Positions 53,796 to 63,112 of a DNA stretch of 64,000 nucleotides are shown here, piece by piece. The notes beneath the pieces are model-generated. The model did no database searches, had not been told where the DNA came from, and saw only the letters and a program-made list of their open reading frames with translations. The first letter of the stretch is position 1; each line of letters starts with the position of its first letter. Made by a program: the position numbers and the translations under genes. Source of the stretch: Saprospiraceae bacterium (lineage in GTDB: Bacteria > Bacteroidota > Bacteroidia > Chitinophagales > Saprospiraceae); contig JADKGL010000026.1 of the NCBI GenBank assembly GCA_016722295.1, positions 186,001 through 250,000 on the forward strand, written 5' to 3'.

Positions 53796-54419
53796 ATGAT
53801 TAAAAATTTAATTTTTGATTTTGGAAATGTCTTACTTACACTAGATGAACCTAAAACATGGAATGCATTCAAAGAATTGCTAGATCCAACAAAAATAGAT
53901 GATTTATTCAAAGAGGTTATGGATCCATTTGAAAGAGGGGAGATATCTGAAGAAGCTTTCTTTAATCGACTGCAGAGAAGATCGAAAGTCGTATTAAATG
54001 GAGATGTTTATATAGATGCCTGGAATAGCATGTTAGGTGTATTTCCTCAACATAGGATAATCGCGTTATCCGAATTGCGCGAAAAATATAAAGTGTATTT
54101 ACTTAGTAATACCAACATAACTCATTTCAGATTTGTATCTCGAAGGATTCAGAAACAAAATGGCATTTCCAATTTTGCAGAAGTATTATTTGATAAGGCT
54201 TTTTTTTCGCACGAAATGCAAATGAGAAAACCCGAAACAAGAATCTACCAGCAAGTATTGGATGTTGAAAAACTTATAGCAAAAGAATGCCTATTTATCG
54301 ATGACAAGAAAGAAAATGTTGTTGCGGCAGAATCAATTGGCATGAATGTTTATCTTCACAATCCGGAACAAGAGATCTTTAATTTATTACCTTCATTATT
54401 ATCCAAGCTGAATGGCTGA
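53796..54419 (+). CDS. HAD family phosphatase, YihX-like
   Basis: 207-residue HAD-IA hydrolase. ATG 53796 chosen. Motif I is FDFGNVLLTLD with Asp8 as nucleophile (the D-x-G-N variant found in YihX glucose-1-phosphatases), motif II VYLLSNTN, motif III around MQMRKPETRIY with a Lys, and motif IV ECLFIDDKKENVVAAESIG. Small sugar phosphates are the likely substrates. It overlaps recX by 8 bases; the pair is probably cotranscribed from a promoter that would give a nearly leaderless message. Confidence 0.93.
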   Translation: MIKNLIFDFGNVLLTLDEPKTWNAFKELLDPTKIDDLFKEVMDPFERGEISEEAFFNRLQRRSKVVLNGDVYIDAWNSMLGVFPQHRIIALSELREKYKVYLLSNTNITHFRFVSRRIQKQNGISNFAEVLFDKAFFSHEMQMRKPETRIYQQVLDVEKLIAKECLFIDDKKENVVAAESIGMNVYLHNPEQEIFNLLPSLLSKLNG

Positions 54420-54888
54420 AATTTATTCTACAAAAAAAATAATGTATGAGAAGATGAAGCACTATTGTGCTTATCAAGAACGCTGTCAGAAAGAAGTCGA
54501 AGAAAAGTTGCGAGAACTTAAAGTAGATCAAGACATGGCCGATGAAATTATGCTCTCTTTAATACACGAAAATTTTGTAAAGGAAGAGCGCTATGCTAAA
54601 GCAATCGCAAGAGGAAAATTTAGAATAAACCAATGGGGAAAAGTAAAAATTAAAATGCTGCTTCGCAATTCTCGAATAACGACAAATTTAATTGAACTTG
54701 CAATGCAAGAAATTGATTCTATAGAATACCAAAACACAATCAAAGAATTATATCTTAAAAAGTTCAATTCATTTGTGAAAGAAACTGCCTCAGTTAAAAA
54801 GCAAAAAACAATCCAATACCTTATACAAAAAGGTTATGAGTTTCATGATATTTTGCCAGTGTTAGAAGGAATAGCTACTCAGGATTAA
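54412..54888 (+). CDS. recX: regulatory protein RecX
   Basis: 158-residue helical-repeat protein that binds and regulates RecA filaments. Sequence runs through three-helix units: MKHYCAYQERCQKEVEEKL, LIHENFVKEERYAKAIARGKFRINQWGKVKIKMLLRNSRI, and a C-terminal helix pair. Length is typical. Usually next to recA in many bacteria; here it follows a HAD phosphatase, overlapping by 8 bases, about 25 kb from recA. No SOS-type box was recognised. Confidence 0.9.
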   Translation: MAEIYSTKKIMYEKMKHYCAYQERCQKEVEEKLRELKVDQDMADEIMLSLIHENFVKEERYAKAIARGKFRINQWGKVKIKMLLRNSRITTNLIELAMQEIDSIEYQNTIKELYLKKFNSFVKETASVKKQKTIQYLIQKGYEFHDILPVLEGIATQD

Positions 54889-54919
54889 TAAAGCATTCCA
54901 AATTCGCAGTATAGAATCA

Positions 54920-54938
54920 GACGGAAATCGTCACAATG
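54920..54938 (-). repeat. intergenic motif copy 2 (CATTGTGAC-n1-ATTTCCGTC)
   Basis: On the minus strand: CATTGTGAC, one base, ATTTCCGTC. It lies between recX and the helicase gene. It matches copy 3 in the final GTC and differs from the others mainly by spacer length. Confidence 0.5.
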
Positions 54939-55078
54939 TTCATTTTTGGTAAATAATTAAATTAAATTCAATATTTTCAGTAACTTTGCAACACCAACAG
55001 ATATCAACTCTACTCTTGATACAATGACTATGAGATATTTTAAGTTGGAAAAATTATTATTTTAGTATATATACAATC

Positions 55079-56209
55079 ATGTCTTTTACAGATTTACATT
55101 TAATCGAACCTTTGCTAATCGCATTAGAAAAGAACAAATACACAATACCTTCTCCTATTCAAATGCAGTGCATACCACATATTCTTAATGGTAAGGATAT
55201 TTTTGGATGCGCACAGACTGGTACAGGGAAAACAGCAGCGTTTGCATTGCCTATTTTGCAATTATTAGAAAGTAAAAAAAATCCAGAAGTTGCACGAAAA
55301 GTTAAAACACTTGTTTTGGCGCCGACTAGAGAACTAGCGTCACAAATCAGTGATAAATTTAGAGAATACGGAAAAAACTTAACATTTCGACATACAGTCA
55401 TATTTGGTGGAGTTTCACAAACAAAGCAAGTAGCAGCATTAACAAGAGGTATCGATATCGTGATCGCCACTCCGGGTAGATTACTCGATCTTATGCAACA
55501 AGGGATAGTTAATCTTGATGCGGTAGAATATTTAGTTTTGGATGAAGCAGACCGAATGTTGGATATGGGATTTATTCATGACGTAAAGAAAATTTTGGCA
55601 AAATTACCTGTGAAAAAGCAAACGATGTTTTTTACAGCTACTTCTCCCGCCAACATTACAAAACTCGCTGCAACTATTTTAAAAAATCCAATACATGTTA
55701 ATGCTGATCCGATTTCTTCCGCACCAAGAAAAGTAAGTCAAAAGTTATATTATGTCCAAAGACCTAATAAAACGGCATTGTTGACACATATTCTCAAGTC
55801 AGGTCATGTGCCACATGTTCTCGTTTTTACAAGAACAAAAAGAGGTGCGGATCGCGTTGCAAAACAACTTAATTCTATTCGGATTAAAGCTGAAGCAATT
55901 CATGGAAACAAATCTCAGGGACAGCGCGAAAGAGCCTTACAAGGGTTTAAAGACAAGTCAATTGGAGTTTTGGTAGCGACAGATATTGCTTCAAGAGGTA
56001 TTGACATTTCTAAGCTTTCACATGTGATTAATTACGATCTGCCAGAAGTAGCTGAAACTTATGTTCACCGAATCGGAAGGACAGGAAGAGCAGGAGAATC
56101 TGGAGAGGCAATTTCGTTTTGTTGTGCTGAAGAAACAGAGTACTTACGAGATATTCAGAAGCTCACAGGCAATAAAATGGAAATCATAAGCAAACATCCA
56201 TTTGCTTAG
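55079..56209 (+). CDS. rhlE: DEAD-box RNA helicase, RhlE-like
   Basis: 376-residue ATP-dependent RNA helicase. All motifs are seen: Q motif PSPIQMQCIP, Walker A AQTGTGKT, PTRELA, TPGRLLDL, DEAD in LVLDEADRMLDMGF, TAT (in place of SAT) in MFFTATSP, then VFTRTKRGADRVAKQL, TDIASRGIDI and HRIGRTGRAG. There is no long basic tail, as in the short RhlE forms. Likely roles are ribosome assembly or mRNA turnover in the cold. A TAACTTTG element (54981-54988) lies about 90 bases upstream. Confidence 0.94.
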   Translation: MSFTDLHLIEPLLIALEKNKYTIPSPIQMQCIPHILNGKDIFGCAQTGTGKTAAFALPILQLLESKKNPEVARKVKTLVLAPTRELASQISDKFREYGKNLTFRHTVIFGGVSQTKQVAALTRGIDIVIATPGRLLDLMQQGIVNLDAVEYLVLDEADRMLDMGFIHDVKKILAKLPVKKQTMFFTATSPANITKLAATILKNPIHVNADPISSAPRKVSQKLYYVQRPNKTALLTHILKSGHVPHVLVFTRTKRGADRVAKQLNSIRIKAEAIHGNKSQGQRERALQGFKDKSIGVLVATDIASRGIDISKLSHVINYDLPEVAETYVHRIGRTGRAGESGEAISFCCAEETEYLRDIQKLTGNKMEIISKHPFA

Positions 56210-56266
56210 TTTAATTTTCTTTTTAGCCAAAATGACTATTTTTCACAAAAAACATATTAAATAATT

Positions 56267-56296
56267 TTGTAATATGTTTAACGGTGATTACCTTTG
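56267..56296 (+). promoter_or_regulatory. Bacteroidota-type promoter for the dodecin gene
   Basis: TTG at 56267-56269 and TACCTTTG at 56289-56296 with a 19-base spacer, an ideal match. The ATG is at 56366, leaving an AT-rich leader of about 60 bases. Confidence 0.65.
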
Positions 56297-56365
56297 TAAT
56301 TGAATTTACATTAACGCTTAACTTCATAATCTAATTTGTAACCAATAAATTAAAACAATAAAATT

Positions 56366-56566
56366 ATGGCAGTAGTTAAAGTAATCGAAGTAATGTCGAG
56401 CTCAAAAGTTAGCTGGGAAGATGCTACAAAACAAGCAATTGAAAGAGCTAGTAAATCATTAAAAAACATTAGATCCGCTTGGGTTCAGGACCAAAGTGTG
56501 ACCATAGAAAAAGGAAAAGTAAAGGAATACAGAATCACTTTGAAACTTAGTTTTGAGTTGCAATAG
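56366..56566 (+). CDS. dodecin flavin-binding protein
   Basis: 66-residue dodecin: MAVVKVIEVMSSSKVSWEDATKQAIERASKSLKNIRSAWV..., with the Trp of the flavin sandwich at SAWVQDQ and the C-terminal KEYRITLKLSFEL strand. Twelve subunits form a hollow shell that stores riboflavin, FMN or FAD and protects against photoreaction. It has its own ideal promoter and a shared terminator, a monocistronic unit. Confidence 0.94.
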   Translation: MAVVKVIEVMSSSKVSWEDATKQAIERASKSLKNIRSAWVQDQSVTIEKGKVKEYRITLKLSFELQ

Positions 56567-56587
56567 TGGAAATTATTCAGAAGGAAT

Positions 56588-56619
56588 AAAGCCAAAAGAT
56601 AGTAATGTTTTTTGGCTTT
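56588..56619. terminator. bidirectional terminator between dodecin and VIT1-like gene
   Basis: AAAGCCAAAA (56588-56597) pairs with TTTTGGCTTT (56610-56619), 12-base loop; one more A-T pair extends it. It lies between two convergent genes, 21 bases after dodecin and 6 bases from the other stop, and could serve both. Confidence 0.75.
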
Positions 56620-56625
56620 ATAATT

Positions 56626-57720
56626 TTAAATGAGGCTTACACCAATCCATTTACCTATACTATAAGTTATTGCAGCAGCCGCTAAACCAAAGATCACCTG
56701 ACGCATTCCCGAGTATAGCATACTTTTTCCAGTGAACAAAGTGATGATTGCTCCGATCAAAAACAAGCCTAACGCACTTAAACTTGCGCTTAACATAGTA
56801 GCTTTTATTCCTCCAATAAAGAAAAATGGAATAACTGGCAAGAGTGCTCCAATAGCAAAAAAGAAAAATGAAGCTAATGCCGCTTCCATTGCAGAACCTT
56901 TCAACTCTTCACTACTTATACCAAGCTCTTCACGTACGAGGACCTCATGGGCTTGATTTTTGTCTTGCATGACTTCGTGAGCCATTTGCTTAGCTTTCTC
57001 AGATTCTATCCCTTTGGACATATAAATTAATGCCAATTCCCGCTCTTCTCCTTCAGGATTGTGTTCCAATTCATCCATCTCCAATTGCATTTGATTCTCA
57101 TACAATTCTTGTGAGCTTTTAACTGAAATCCATTCACCAAGTGCCATTGACAAAGCACCAGCCAAGAGACCAGCCATTCCAGTAAGCAGAACTTCTTTTT
57201 GTCCATTTGTAGCACCTGCTATACCCATCACTAAACTAAAATTCGACACTAATCCATCATTTCCTCCCAATACGGCAGCGCGAAGAGCGTTTCCTCCCAC
57301 CGATCGATGTCGCTTTTCAAATTGAGCCAGATTTGTACCTTCAATCTTATTATTTTCAATTATATTTTTTAAGATTACAACATGTGCAGTGTCACTTAAT
57401 GAAGTTTTTGTATTTGTCTGACTACGAGCCGAATGAATAGACGAAGCTAGACTTTTTTCAGTGTTCAAAAGTATCCCTAGTATGAAATCTGATCCAAACC
57501 AATTTCCAAAACGTTTAATCAATTTAGCTCTAAATGAAGGTTTTGGAAAATGATCCAGTGACATACCATTTTTCTTTATAAAACTAAGCGCATGGCTTCG
57601 CTCAATATCACTCATCTCTTTAAAAATAGCTGCCACAGTACTATCTTTTTCTTTTGCTGCAAGTATTGCGTACAAATAGCTTGCATCTACTTCTGTTTGA
57701 ATATTTGTTAAGTTGATCAT
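56626..57720 (-). CDS. ferritin-like/VIT1 (CCC1) fused iron-manganese transporter
   Basis: 364-residue protein. The N-terminal ferritin-like part (about 1-145) has ExxH-type iron positions: DIERSHALSF, and QFEKRHRSVGG at its end. The VIT1/CCC1 domain follows (about 150-364) with GGNDGLVSNFSLVMGIAGAT, ALSMALGEWISVKSSQELYE, ATMLSAS..., about five membrane helices. It resembles the rubrerythrin-VIT1 fusions that sequester or export iron and manganese. Divergent from the T9SS esterase over 206 bases. Confidence 0.9.
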   Translation of the reverse strand: MINLTNIQTEVDASYLYAILAAKEKDSTVAAIFKEMSDIERSHALSFIKKNGMSLDHFPKPSFRAKLIKRFGNWFGSDFILGILLNTEKSLASSIHSARSQTNTKTSLSDTAHVVILKNIIENNKIEGTNLAQFEKRHRSVGGNALRAAVLGGNDGLVSNFSLVMGIAGATNGQKEVLLTGMAGLLAGALSMALGEWISVKSSQELYENQMQLEMDELEHNPEGEERELALIYMSKGIESEKAKQMAHEVMQDKNQAHEVLVREELGISSEELKGSAMEAALASFFFFAIGALLPVIPFFFIGGIKATMLSASLSALGLFLIGAIITLFTGKSMLYSGMRQVIFGLAAAAITYSIGKWIGVSLI

Positions 57721-57926
57721 TGATAGGTAAAGAATAGAACTGCAAAAATAACTTAAATATATAACTTAATCTAAAAACTGAATTATTTACTGCTAAATTA
57801 TAAAAAATAGATTTTAGAATTTTTAAAAATTTATCTGTCTTTCAAAACAGAAATTCTTTTATTTTATTTGAAATATACTTTTTACAATTTAAAATTTCTT
57901 ATATTTGAATCGCAATAAAAGTTGTC

Positions 57927-59096
57927 ATGAATAAAATAATTTTTACTTTTCTTTTTTTAATTGGTACGCACTATACAATTGGAGCGCAAAAGAGATTTGA
58001 TTTTACCTTGATATCAGAAAATATAGTAAGAGACTACATTGTTTCAGTTCCTACAGGAGTAGCTCCAGCTGAAGGATGGCCGCTTGTAATTATGTGTCAC
58101 GGTACAGGTGGGCAAGGTGATAAATTTTATGAAATTTCTAAATGGAAAGAACTTGGCCAAATGAAAAATTTTATTTCAGTATTTCCTTCTGCCCTGCGAT
58201 ATTGCATTATAGAAGACAGTGTCCCAACAATTACAACAAAATGGAATTGTAAAGATATACCTGAGATTCTGTGTCCGAATCAGAACATCAAAGATGATGT
58301 ATTATTTATTTCTTCAATGATTGATTCTTTGATCAAAAATTTTCCTAATATCAACACTCAAAAAATCTATTTTTCTGGATTTTCAAATGGATCTTGTTTT
58401 GGATCAAAACTATCTATAGAATTGAATAAAAAAATTGCTGCTTATGCTGGTTGTGGTGGATTTATGGGATTGGAAGATACACTTCAAGTAGTAGAGCCAC
58501 TACCTATGTGGATTGTTCTAGGTACAGATGATCCAAAATTTACAGTGCCGTACCAAGTGCGCGAACTACCTTTTAATGATAGTATTCTGATACTTCTGCG
58601 TGGTCCGATAATGAGATATTTACATTCATTAGGACTGGAAAATCAATATCAAAAAATAGAATATCCTAATTCAATAACTTATATTTATAATACTCCATTG
58701 TCCACGATTCAAAAATCTGAATTTCGATTCACTATTGTAAAAGGGATGACTCATCAATATCCAAATGGTGATAACTTTCCTGTCGTTGCAGCTGAAATTT
58801 TTTATGATTTTTTTGATGATTACTGCAGAATTTCAACAGGTATAGAGAAACAGGATATAGCGAAAATTACTCTGTATCCAAATCCTTCATCAAATATAAT
58901 TCAATGTAACGGATCAGAAGAAAATGATCAGATTTTTACTATTACTGTTTATGATTTGAATGCAAATATCATTTTTCAAACGCAAGAAAAAATTTCAAAG
59001 TTAGTGTTGGAAAAAGAAAAAATTGGCACTGGATTATTTTTTGTTGAATTAGTATCGGCAAATAGATATATTTCGAAAAAAATAATATTTAAGTGA
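57927..59096 (+). CDS. PHB-depolymerase-family esterase with T9SS sorting domain
   Basis: 389-residue secreted hydrolase. Signal peptide (to about residue 20, GAQ) followed by an alpha/beta-hydrolase domain related to LpqC/PHB depolymerase and feruloyl esterases: LVIMCHGTGGQGDKFYE, nucleophile elbow FSGFSNGS (Ser in GFSNG), YAGCGGF, Asp in LGTDDPKFTV, His in GMTHQYP. The last 75 residues are a T9SS type A sorting domain (ITLYPNPSSN, GTGLFFVELV, final KKIIFK). It should cleave an outside ester, maybe PHA oligomers or acetylated sugars. Intracellular PHA genes are elsewhere in this window. Confidence 0.9.
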   Translation: MNKIIFTFLFLIGTHYTIGAQKRFDFTLISENIVRDYIVSVPTGVAPAEGWPLVIMCHGTGGQGDKFYEISKWKELGQMKNFISVFPSALRYCIIEDSVPTITTKWNCKDIPEILCPNQNIKDDVLFISSMIDSLIKNFPNINTQKIYFSGFSNGSCFGSKLSIELNKKIAAYAGCGGFMGLEDTLQVVEPLPMWIVLGTDDPKFTVPYQVRELPFNDSILILLRGPIMRYLHSLGLENQYQKIEYPNSITYIYNTPLSTIQKSEFRFTIVKGMTHQYPNGDNFPVVAAEIFYDFFDDYCRISTGIEKQDIAKITLYPNPSSNIIQCNGSEENDQIFTITVYDLNANIIFQTQEKISKLVLEKEKIGTGLFFVELVSANRYISKKIIFK

Positions 59097-59246
59097 GAGT
59101 TTATTTTAAGTTGAATTCAGAGTATAATTTAATCAATTGTTTTAAAGATTAAAGGATATAAGCTTTGTTGATTAATTTTATTCTCTCTTTAATATAAATC
59201 ACATCATTTCAATTCTTGCCTTAGATTTCATACTTTTGCGCACTTT

Positions 59247-60824
59247 ATGGACTTAGTAGAATTAAATAAACGACGCACATTCGGTATAGTGTCACATCCA
59301 GATGCTGGAAAAACCACGCTTACAGAGAAATTATTGCTTTTTGGAGGTGCCATACAAATCGCAGGTGCTGTAAAATCCAATAAGATAAAAAAACACGCTA
59401 CATCAGATTTTATGGAGATCGAGCGCCAAAGGGGGATTTCTGTAGCCACCAGTGTCATGGCTTTTCCTTACCGTGATTTACAGATCAATATATTGGATAC
59501 TCCTGGTCACAAAGACTTTGCGGAAGATACTTTCAGAACGCTTACAGCTGTAGACAGTGCAATAGTTGTAATTGATGTTGCAAAAGGCGTTGAGGAACAG
59601 ACTGAAAAATTGGTCGAAGTATGTCGCAGGAGAAATACTCCTATTATCGTATTTATCAATAAATTGGATCGCGAAGGCAAAGATGCCTTTGATCTATTGG
59701 ATGAAGTTGAAACCAAATTAAAGTTGAAAGTCACACCGCTTTCATGGCCTGTGGGCATGGGACAGAGTTTTCAAGGAGTGTATAGTATTTATGAAAAGAA
59801 ATTTATTCACTTCAAACCTCATAGCAAACAAGATACTGAGGATAGTGTCATAATTGAAAATACAAAAGATGAATCCTTCAAAAAAATAATAGGAGAAAGG
59901 CCATTTGAAACATTTCAATCTGACATTGAGACACTTCAAGGAGTTTATCCTGTCTTTAATAGAGAAGATTATTTATCTGGTAAAATATGCCCTGTATTCT
60001 ATGGCAGTGCTGTCAATAATTTTGGTGTACGTGAGTTATTGGATTGTTTTGTAGAAATAGCGCCGACTCCTTTATTCCGTGAGACAGAAGAGCGTATTAT
60101 TCAGCCTACGGAAGATAAATTAACCGGATTTATATTTAAGATTCATGCCAATATGGATCCCAAACACAGAGATCGTATAGCATTTTTTAGGATTGTATCA
60201 GGGGTATTCCAACGAAATACAAATTATTATCATGTTCGGTTAAATCGACAACTGAAATTCTCTAATCCTACATCATTCATGGCAGCCAAAAAAGAAGTTA
60301 TTGATGAAGCTTATCCTGGAGATGTAGTTGGACTTTATGATAGTGGGAATTTTAAAATAGGAGATGCATTGACCGAAGGAGAAAAACTTACATTCAAAGG
60401 AATTCCAAGATTTTCTCCAGAAATTTTTAGATTTGTCAATATAACTGACCCTTCAAAATTTAAACAATTCGCCAAGGGACTCGATCAGCTTATGGATGAA
60501 GGAGTGGCACAAATGTTTACAAAAGAAGATTCAAATCGAAAGATCATAGGTGTTGTTGGAGCACTTCAATTTGATGTGATTGCCTATAGATTAGAACATG
60601 AATATACAGCTCCTTGCAATTTTGAGCCAATCAATTTATTCAAAGCTTGCTGGGTCAAAGCTGATGATCCGAAAAAATTGGAGGAATTTGTTTCACGGAG
60701 AAAGCGTGATCTCGCACGTGATAAAGATGGTAAATTGGTCTTTTTGTCAGAATCTGCTTGGACGTTAAAACTGGTTCAAGATAATTTTCCAGATGTAAAA
60801 TTTTCATTTAGTTCCGAAGATTGA
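59247..60824 (+). CDS. prfC: peptide chain release factor 3
   Basis: 525-residue GTPase that releases RF1/RF2 from ribosomes after termination. G1 motif SHPDAGKTT (16-24), switch region MEIERQRGISVATSVMAF, G3 DTPGH, G4 INKLDREGKD are present, and the C-terminal domain ends with FVSRRKRDLARDKDGKLVFLSESAWTLKLVQDNFP. It is of normal length (about 525-530). A TACTTTTG element at 59231-59238 sits 8 bases before the ATG, so the message may be nearly leaderless, but the -33 TTG is not at the usual distance. Confidence 0.97.
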   Translation: MDLVELNKRRTFGIVSHPDAGKTTLTEKLLLFGGAIQIAGAVKSNKIKKHATSDFMEIERQRGISVATSVMAFPYRDLQINILDTPGHKDFAEDTFRTLTAVDSAIVVIDVAKGVEEQTEKLVEVCRRRNTPIIVFINKLDREGKDAFDLLDEVETKLKLKVTPLSWPVGMGQSFQGVYSIYEKKFIHFKPHSKQDTEDSVIIENTKDESFKKIIGERPFETFQSDIETLQGVYPVFNREDYLSGKICPVFYGSAVNNFGVRELLDCFVEIAPTPLFRETEERIIQPTEDKLTGFIFKIHANMDPKHRDRIAFFRIVSGVFQRNTNYYHVRLNRQLKFSNPTSFMAAKKEVIDEAYPGDVVGLYDSGNFKIGDALTEGEKLTFKGIPRFSPEIFRFVNITDPSKFKQFAKGLDQLMDEGVAQMFTKEDSNRKIIGVVGALQFDVIAYRLEHEYTAPCNFEPINLFKACWVKADDPKKLEEFVSRRKRDLARDKDGKLVFLSESAWTLKLVQDNFPDVKFSFSSED

Positions 60825-60904
60825 AATTATTTTTATTTTATTTTTTTAGATATAATATAGATAATCAATAACTTATATATTTACATATTTATATTTTTAC
60901 ATTC

Positions 60905-60932
60905 CATTGTGACTTATAAGGTCATTTCCGTC
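60905..60932 (+). repeat. intergenic motif copy 3 (CATTGTGAC-n10-ATTTCCGTC)
   Basis: CATTGTGAC, 10-base spacer, ATTTCCGTC. It lies between prfC and the histidine kinase, about 160 bases before the kinase start. The spacer contains a near-palindrome TGACTTATAAGGTCA shared with the motif ends. The rest of this 260-base spacer is AT-rich and without a gene. Confidence 0.5.
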
Positions 60933-61092
60933 AATATGCTAGAACTAGAAGACATCAATCATCACCTTTTTAATATAAGAAAAGTTATATCTTAGAGTTT
61001 AGAATTCAAGTCAACTTTAAGAATTACATTCTAGTTAATTTTTAAACCTGACATTTTAAATTTTATCGTTAATACATTCAAACAAAAATTTG

Positions 61093-63087
61093 GTGAGAGT
61101 AGAAGAATTATTAAAAAGCAACGTCATATTAAATCAGTTTTTTGACTCAAGTGATCTTGCTATGGGAATTCTTGATCACCATGGAAATTGGATTTATCTA
61201 AATTCTTCTCATTTAAAATTATTGAATTATCATAAAACGGAACTTCTTGGACAGCATTTTTTAAAACACTCACATCCTGAATGTCAAGATCATTATTACA
61301 ACTTAGTAGAAGAAGTTAATACCGCAACATTTGGATCGATTACAGTAGAAAAAAGATTTATTCCGAAGAATGGAAGTATCGCTTGGGTTAAATTTTCTAT
61401 CACGAAAATATTTTTAAATTCATTCTCTAAAGATCCTGTCTTTTTTTGCCAATCCATAGATATCAGTGAATATAAACGAATACAAGAAGTCAGTATTAGT
61501 TCCAACGCAAATAGTATTGATATAAATTTAAATGATATTAAGTTTGAAAAAATAAGCTCAGAATTTGATCGAATTTCAAAAATATTGGACACTCTAATTA
61601 ATGCAGATATTAATACGATGATTATAGCTGCTGATATTGAAAATAATGTAATATTTTTTAATAAAGGTGCTGAAAAGAAATTGGGCTATAAAGCAGAAGA
61701 AGTCGTAGGGAAAGTACAACCTATAATTTTCCACGATATTGAAGAAGTTAATTCAAGGATGGAAGAGTTATATCGAATTCAAGGCAAATATTATCTTGGA
61801 GGCGATATGGTTATTGAGTATAACAAGATCAATAAAATGGGAAATAATGAGTGGACTTACATCAGAAAAGATGGATCAAAGCTTCCAGTGCATTTAGTAA
61901 TAACTCCTGTACAAGATAATGAGGGATTAACGATAGGCTTCGTTGGAGTAATTACAGAGATAACAGAGATAAAAAAGTATCAAACAAAATTAGAACAAAC
62001 GAATAAGGAATTGGAATTCTACAATTCATTTTTTACAAAAATTGGATCATTGACGCCTAGTACAGTTTATGTGTATAATATTAAAGAAGGAAAAAATGTG
62101 TACAACAATGATGCAATAACAACTATTAGTGGATATACTCCAGCTGAAATTCAAGAGATGGGTGAAAATTTTATTCCAACAATAGTTGTGCAAGAAAATT
62201 TAGATCAAACACAAGAAAGATTTAAGAAATTAAAAACGATTACAGATGACGAAGTCGTTTATCATGATTATAAAATTAAACATAAAAATGGTAATTTAAA
62301 GTGGATTTATTCTGCTGAAAAAGCGTTTTCAAGAGATCCAGATGGAAATGTAATTGAGATAATTGGCGTCGGATCAGATATTACAGAAATTAAAAAATAC
62401 CAAAGCGACCTTGAAGAAAAAAATAAAGAGCTTGAGCAATTTGTTTATATTGCTTCTCATGATCTTCAGGAACCCTTACGTACAGTTTCTAGTTATACAG
62501 CCTTGCTTCTTGAACAAAACAAATCAAGATTTTCAGAAGTCGAATTACAGTGCGCAAAGTTTATAGAGGAATCTGTCGTTCGAATGAAAAACCAAATCAA
62601 GCATCTGCTAAATTACTCTAGACTAGGATTAAATAGTCAGTTTGAAATCGTAGATCTCAATGAAATAGTAAAGGAAATCACAACAGATTTAGCATTAGTT
62701 ATAAAGGAAAATTCTGCAATAATACATTATAATCATCTTCCCATTTTAAAGGCATTAAGAACAGAAATGAGAATGTTGTTACAAAATTTAATTCAAAATG
62801 CAATTAAATTTAAATATAAAGGAAGAGATCCAATTATTGAAATTTCCGCTATTGAAAGAGAAACAGATTTTGAGATTTCTGTAAAGGACAATGGTATTGG
62901 AATCAATCCCAAGTTTTTTGATCGCATCTTTTTAATCTTTCAGCAATTGGATACTGAAGAATTGAAAAATGGTCATGGTATTGGATTAGCTAATTCAAAA
63001 AAAATAGTCATATTGCATAATGGGAAAATATGGTTAGAGTCTAAAGAAAATATAGGGACAACTTTTTATTTTACCATTTCAAAATAG
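61093..63087 (+). CDS. soluble PAS-domain sensor histidine kinase
   Basis: 664-residue protein starting at GTG 61093, or at TTG one codon earlier. Three PAS domains (about 1-130, 165-300, 310-440), with PAC-like ends FVGVITEITEIKKYQ and GVGSDITEIKKYQ, lead to a HisKA dimerisation domain with His456 in IASHDLQEPLRT and a HATPase domain: NLIQNAIKFKYKG, DNGIGINPKFFDRIFLIFQQL, GHGIGLANSKKIV. There is no transmembrane helix and no receiver domain, so it should sense a cytosolic signal. A receiver and an HPt protein are encoded directly after it. Confidence 0.94.
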   Translation: MRVEELLKSNVILNQFFDSSDLAMGILDHHGNWIYLNSSHLKLLNYHKTELLGQHFLKHSHPECQDHYYNLVEEVNTATFGSITVEKRFIPKNGSIAWVKFSITKIFLNSFSKDPVFFCQSIDISEYKRIQEVSISSNANSIDINLNDIKFEKISSEFDRISKILDTLINADINTMIIAADIENNVIFFNKGAEKKLGYKAEEVVGKVQPIIFHDIEEVNSRMEELYRIQGKYYLGGDMVIEYNKINKMGNNEWTYIRKDGSKLPVHLVITPVQDNEGLTIGFVGVITEITEIKKYQTKLEQTNKELEFYNSFFTKIGSLTPSTVYVYNIKEGKNVYNNDAITTISGYTPAEIQEMGENFIPTIVVQENLDQTQERFKKLKTITDDEVVYHDYKIKHKNGNLKWIYSAEKAFSRDPDGNVIEIIGVGSDITEIKKYQSDLEEKNKELEQFVYIASHDLQEPLRTVSSYTALLLEQNKSRFSEVELQCAKFIEESVVRMKNQIKHLLNYSRLGLNSQFEIVDLNEIVKEITTDLALVIKENSAIIHYNHLPILKALRTEMRMLLQNLIQNAIKFKYKGRDPIIEISAIERETDFEISVKDNGIGINPKFFDRIFLIFQQLDTEELKNGHGIGLANSKKIVILHNGKIWLESKENIGTTFYFTISK

Positions 63088-63112
63088 AAATTTACTTTAT
63101 AAATACTTCCTC

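Noticed and set aside
56732..56956. Plus-strand frame inside the VIT1-like gene
   Set aside because: Shadow frame within membrane-helix codons; no start signal.
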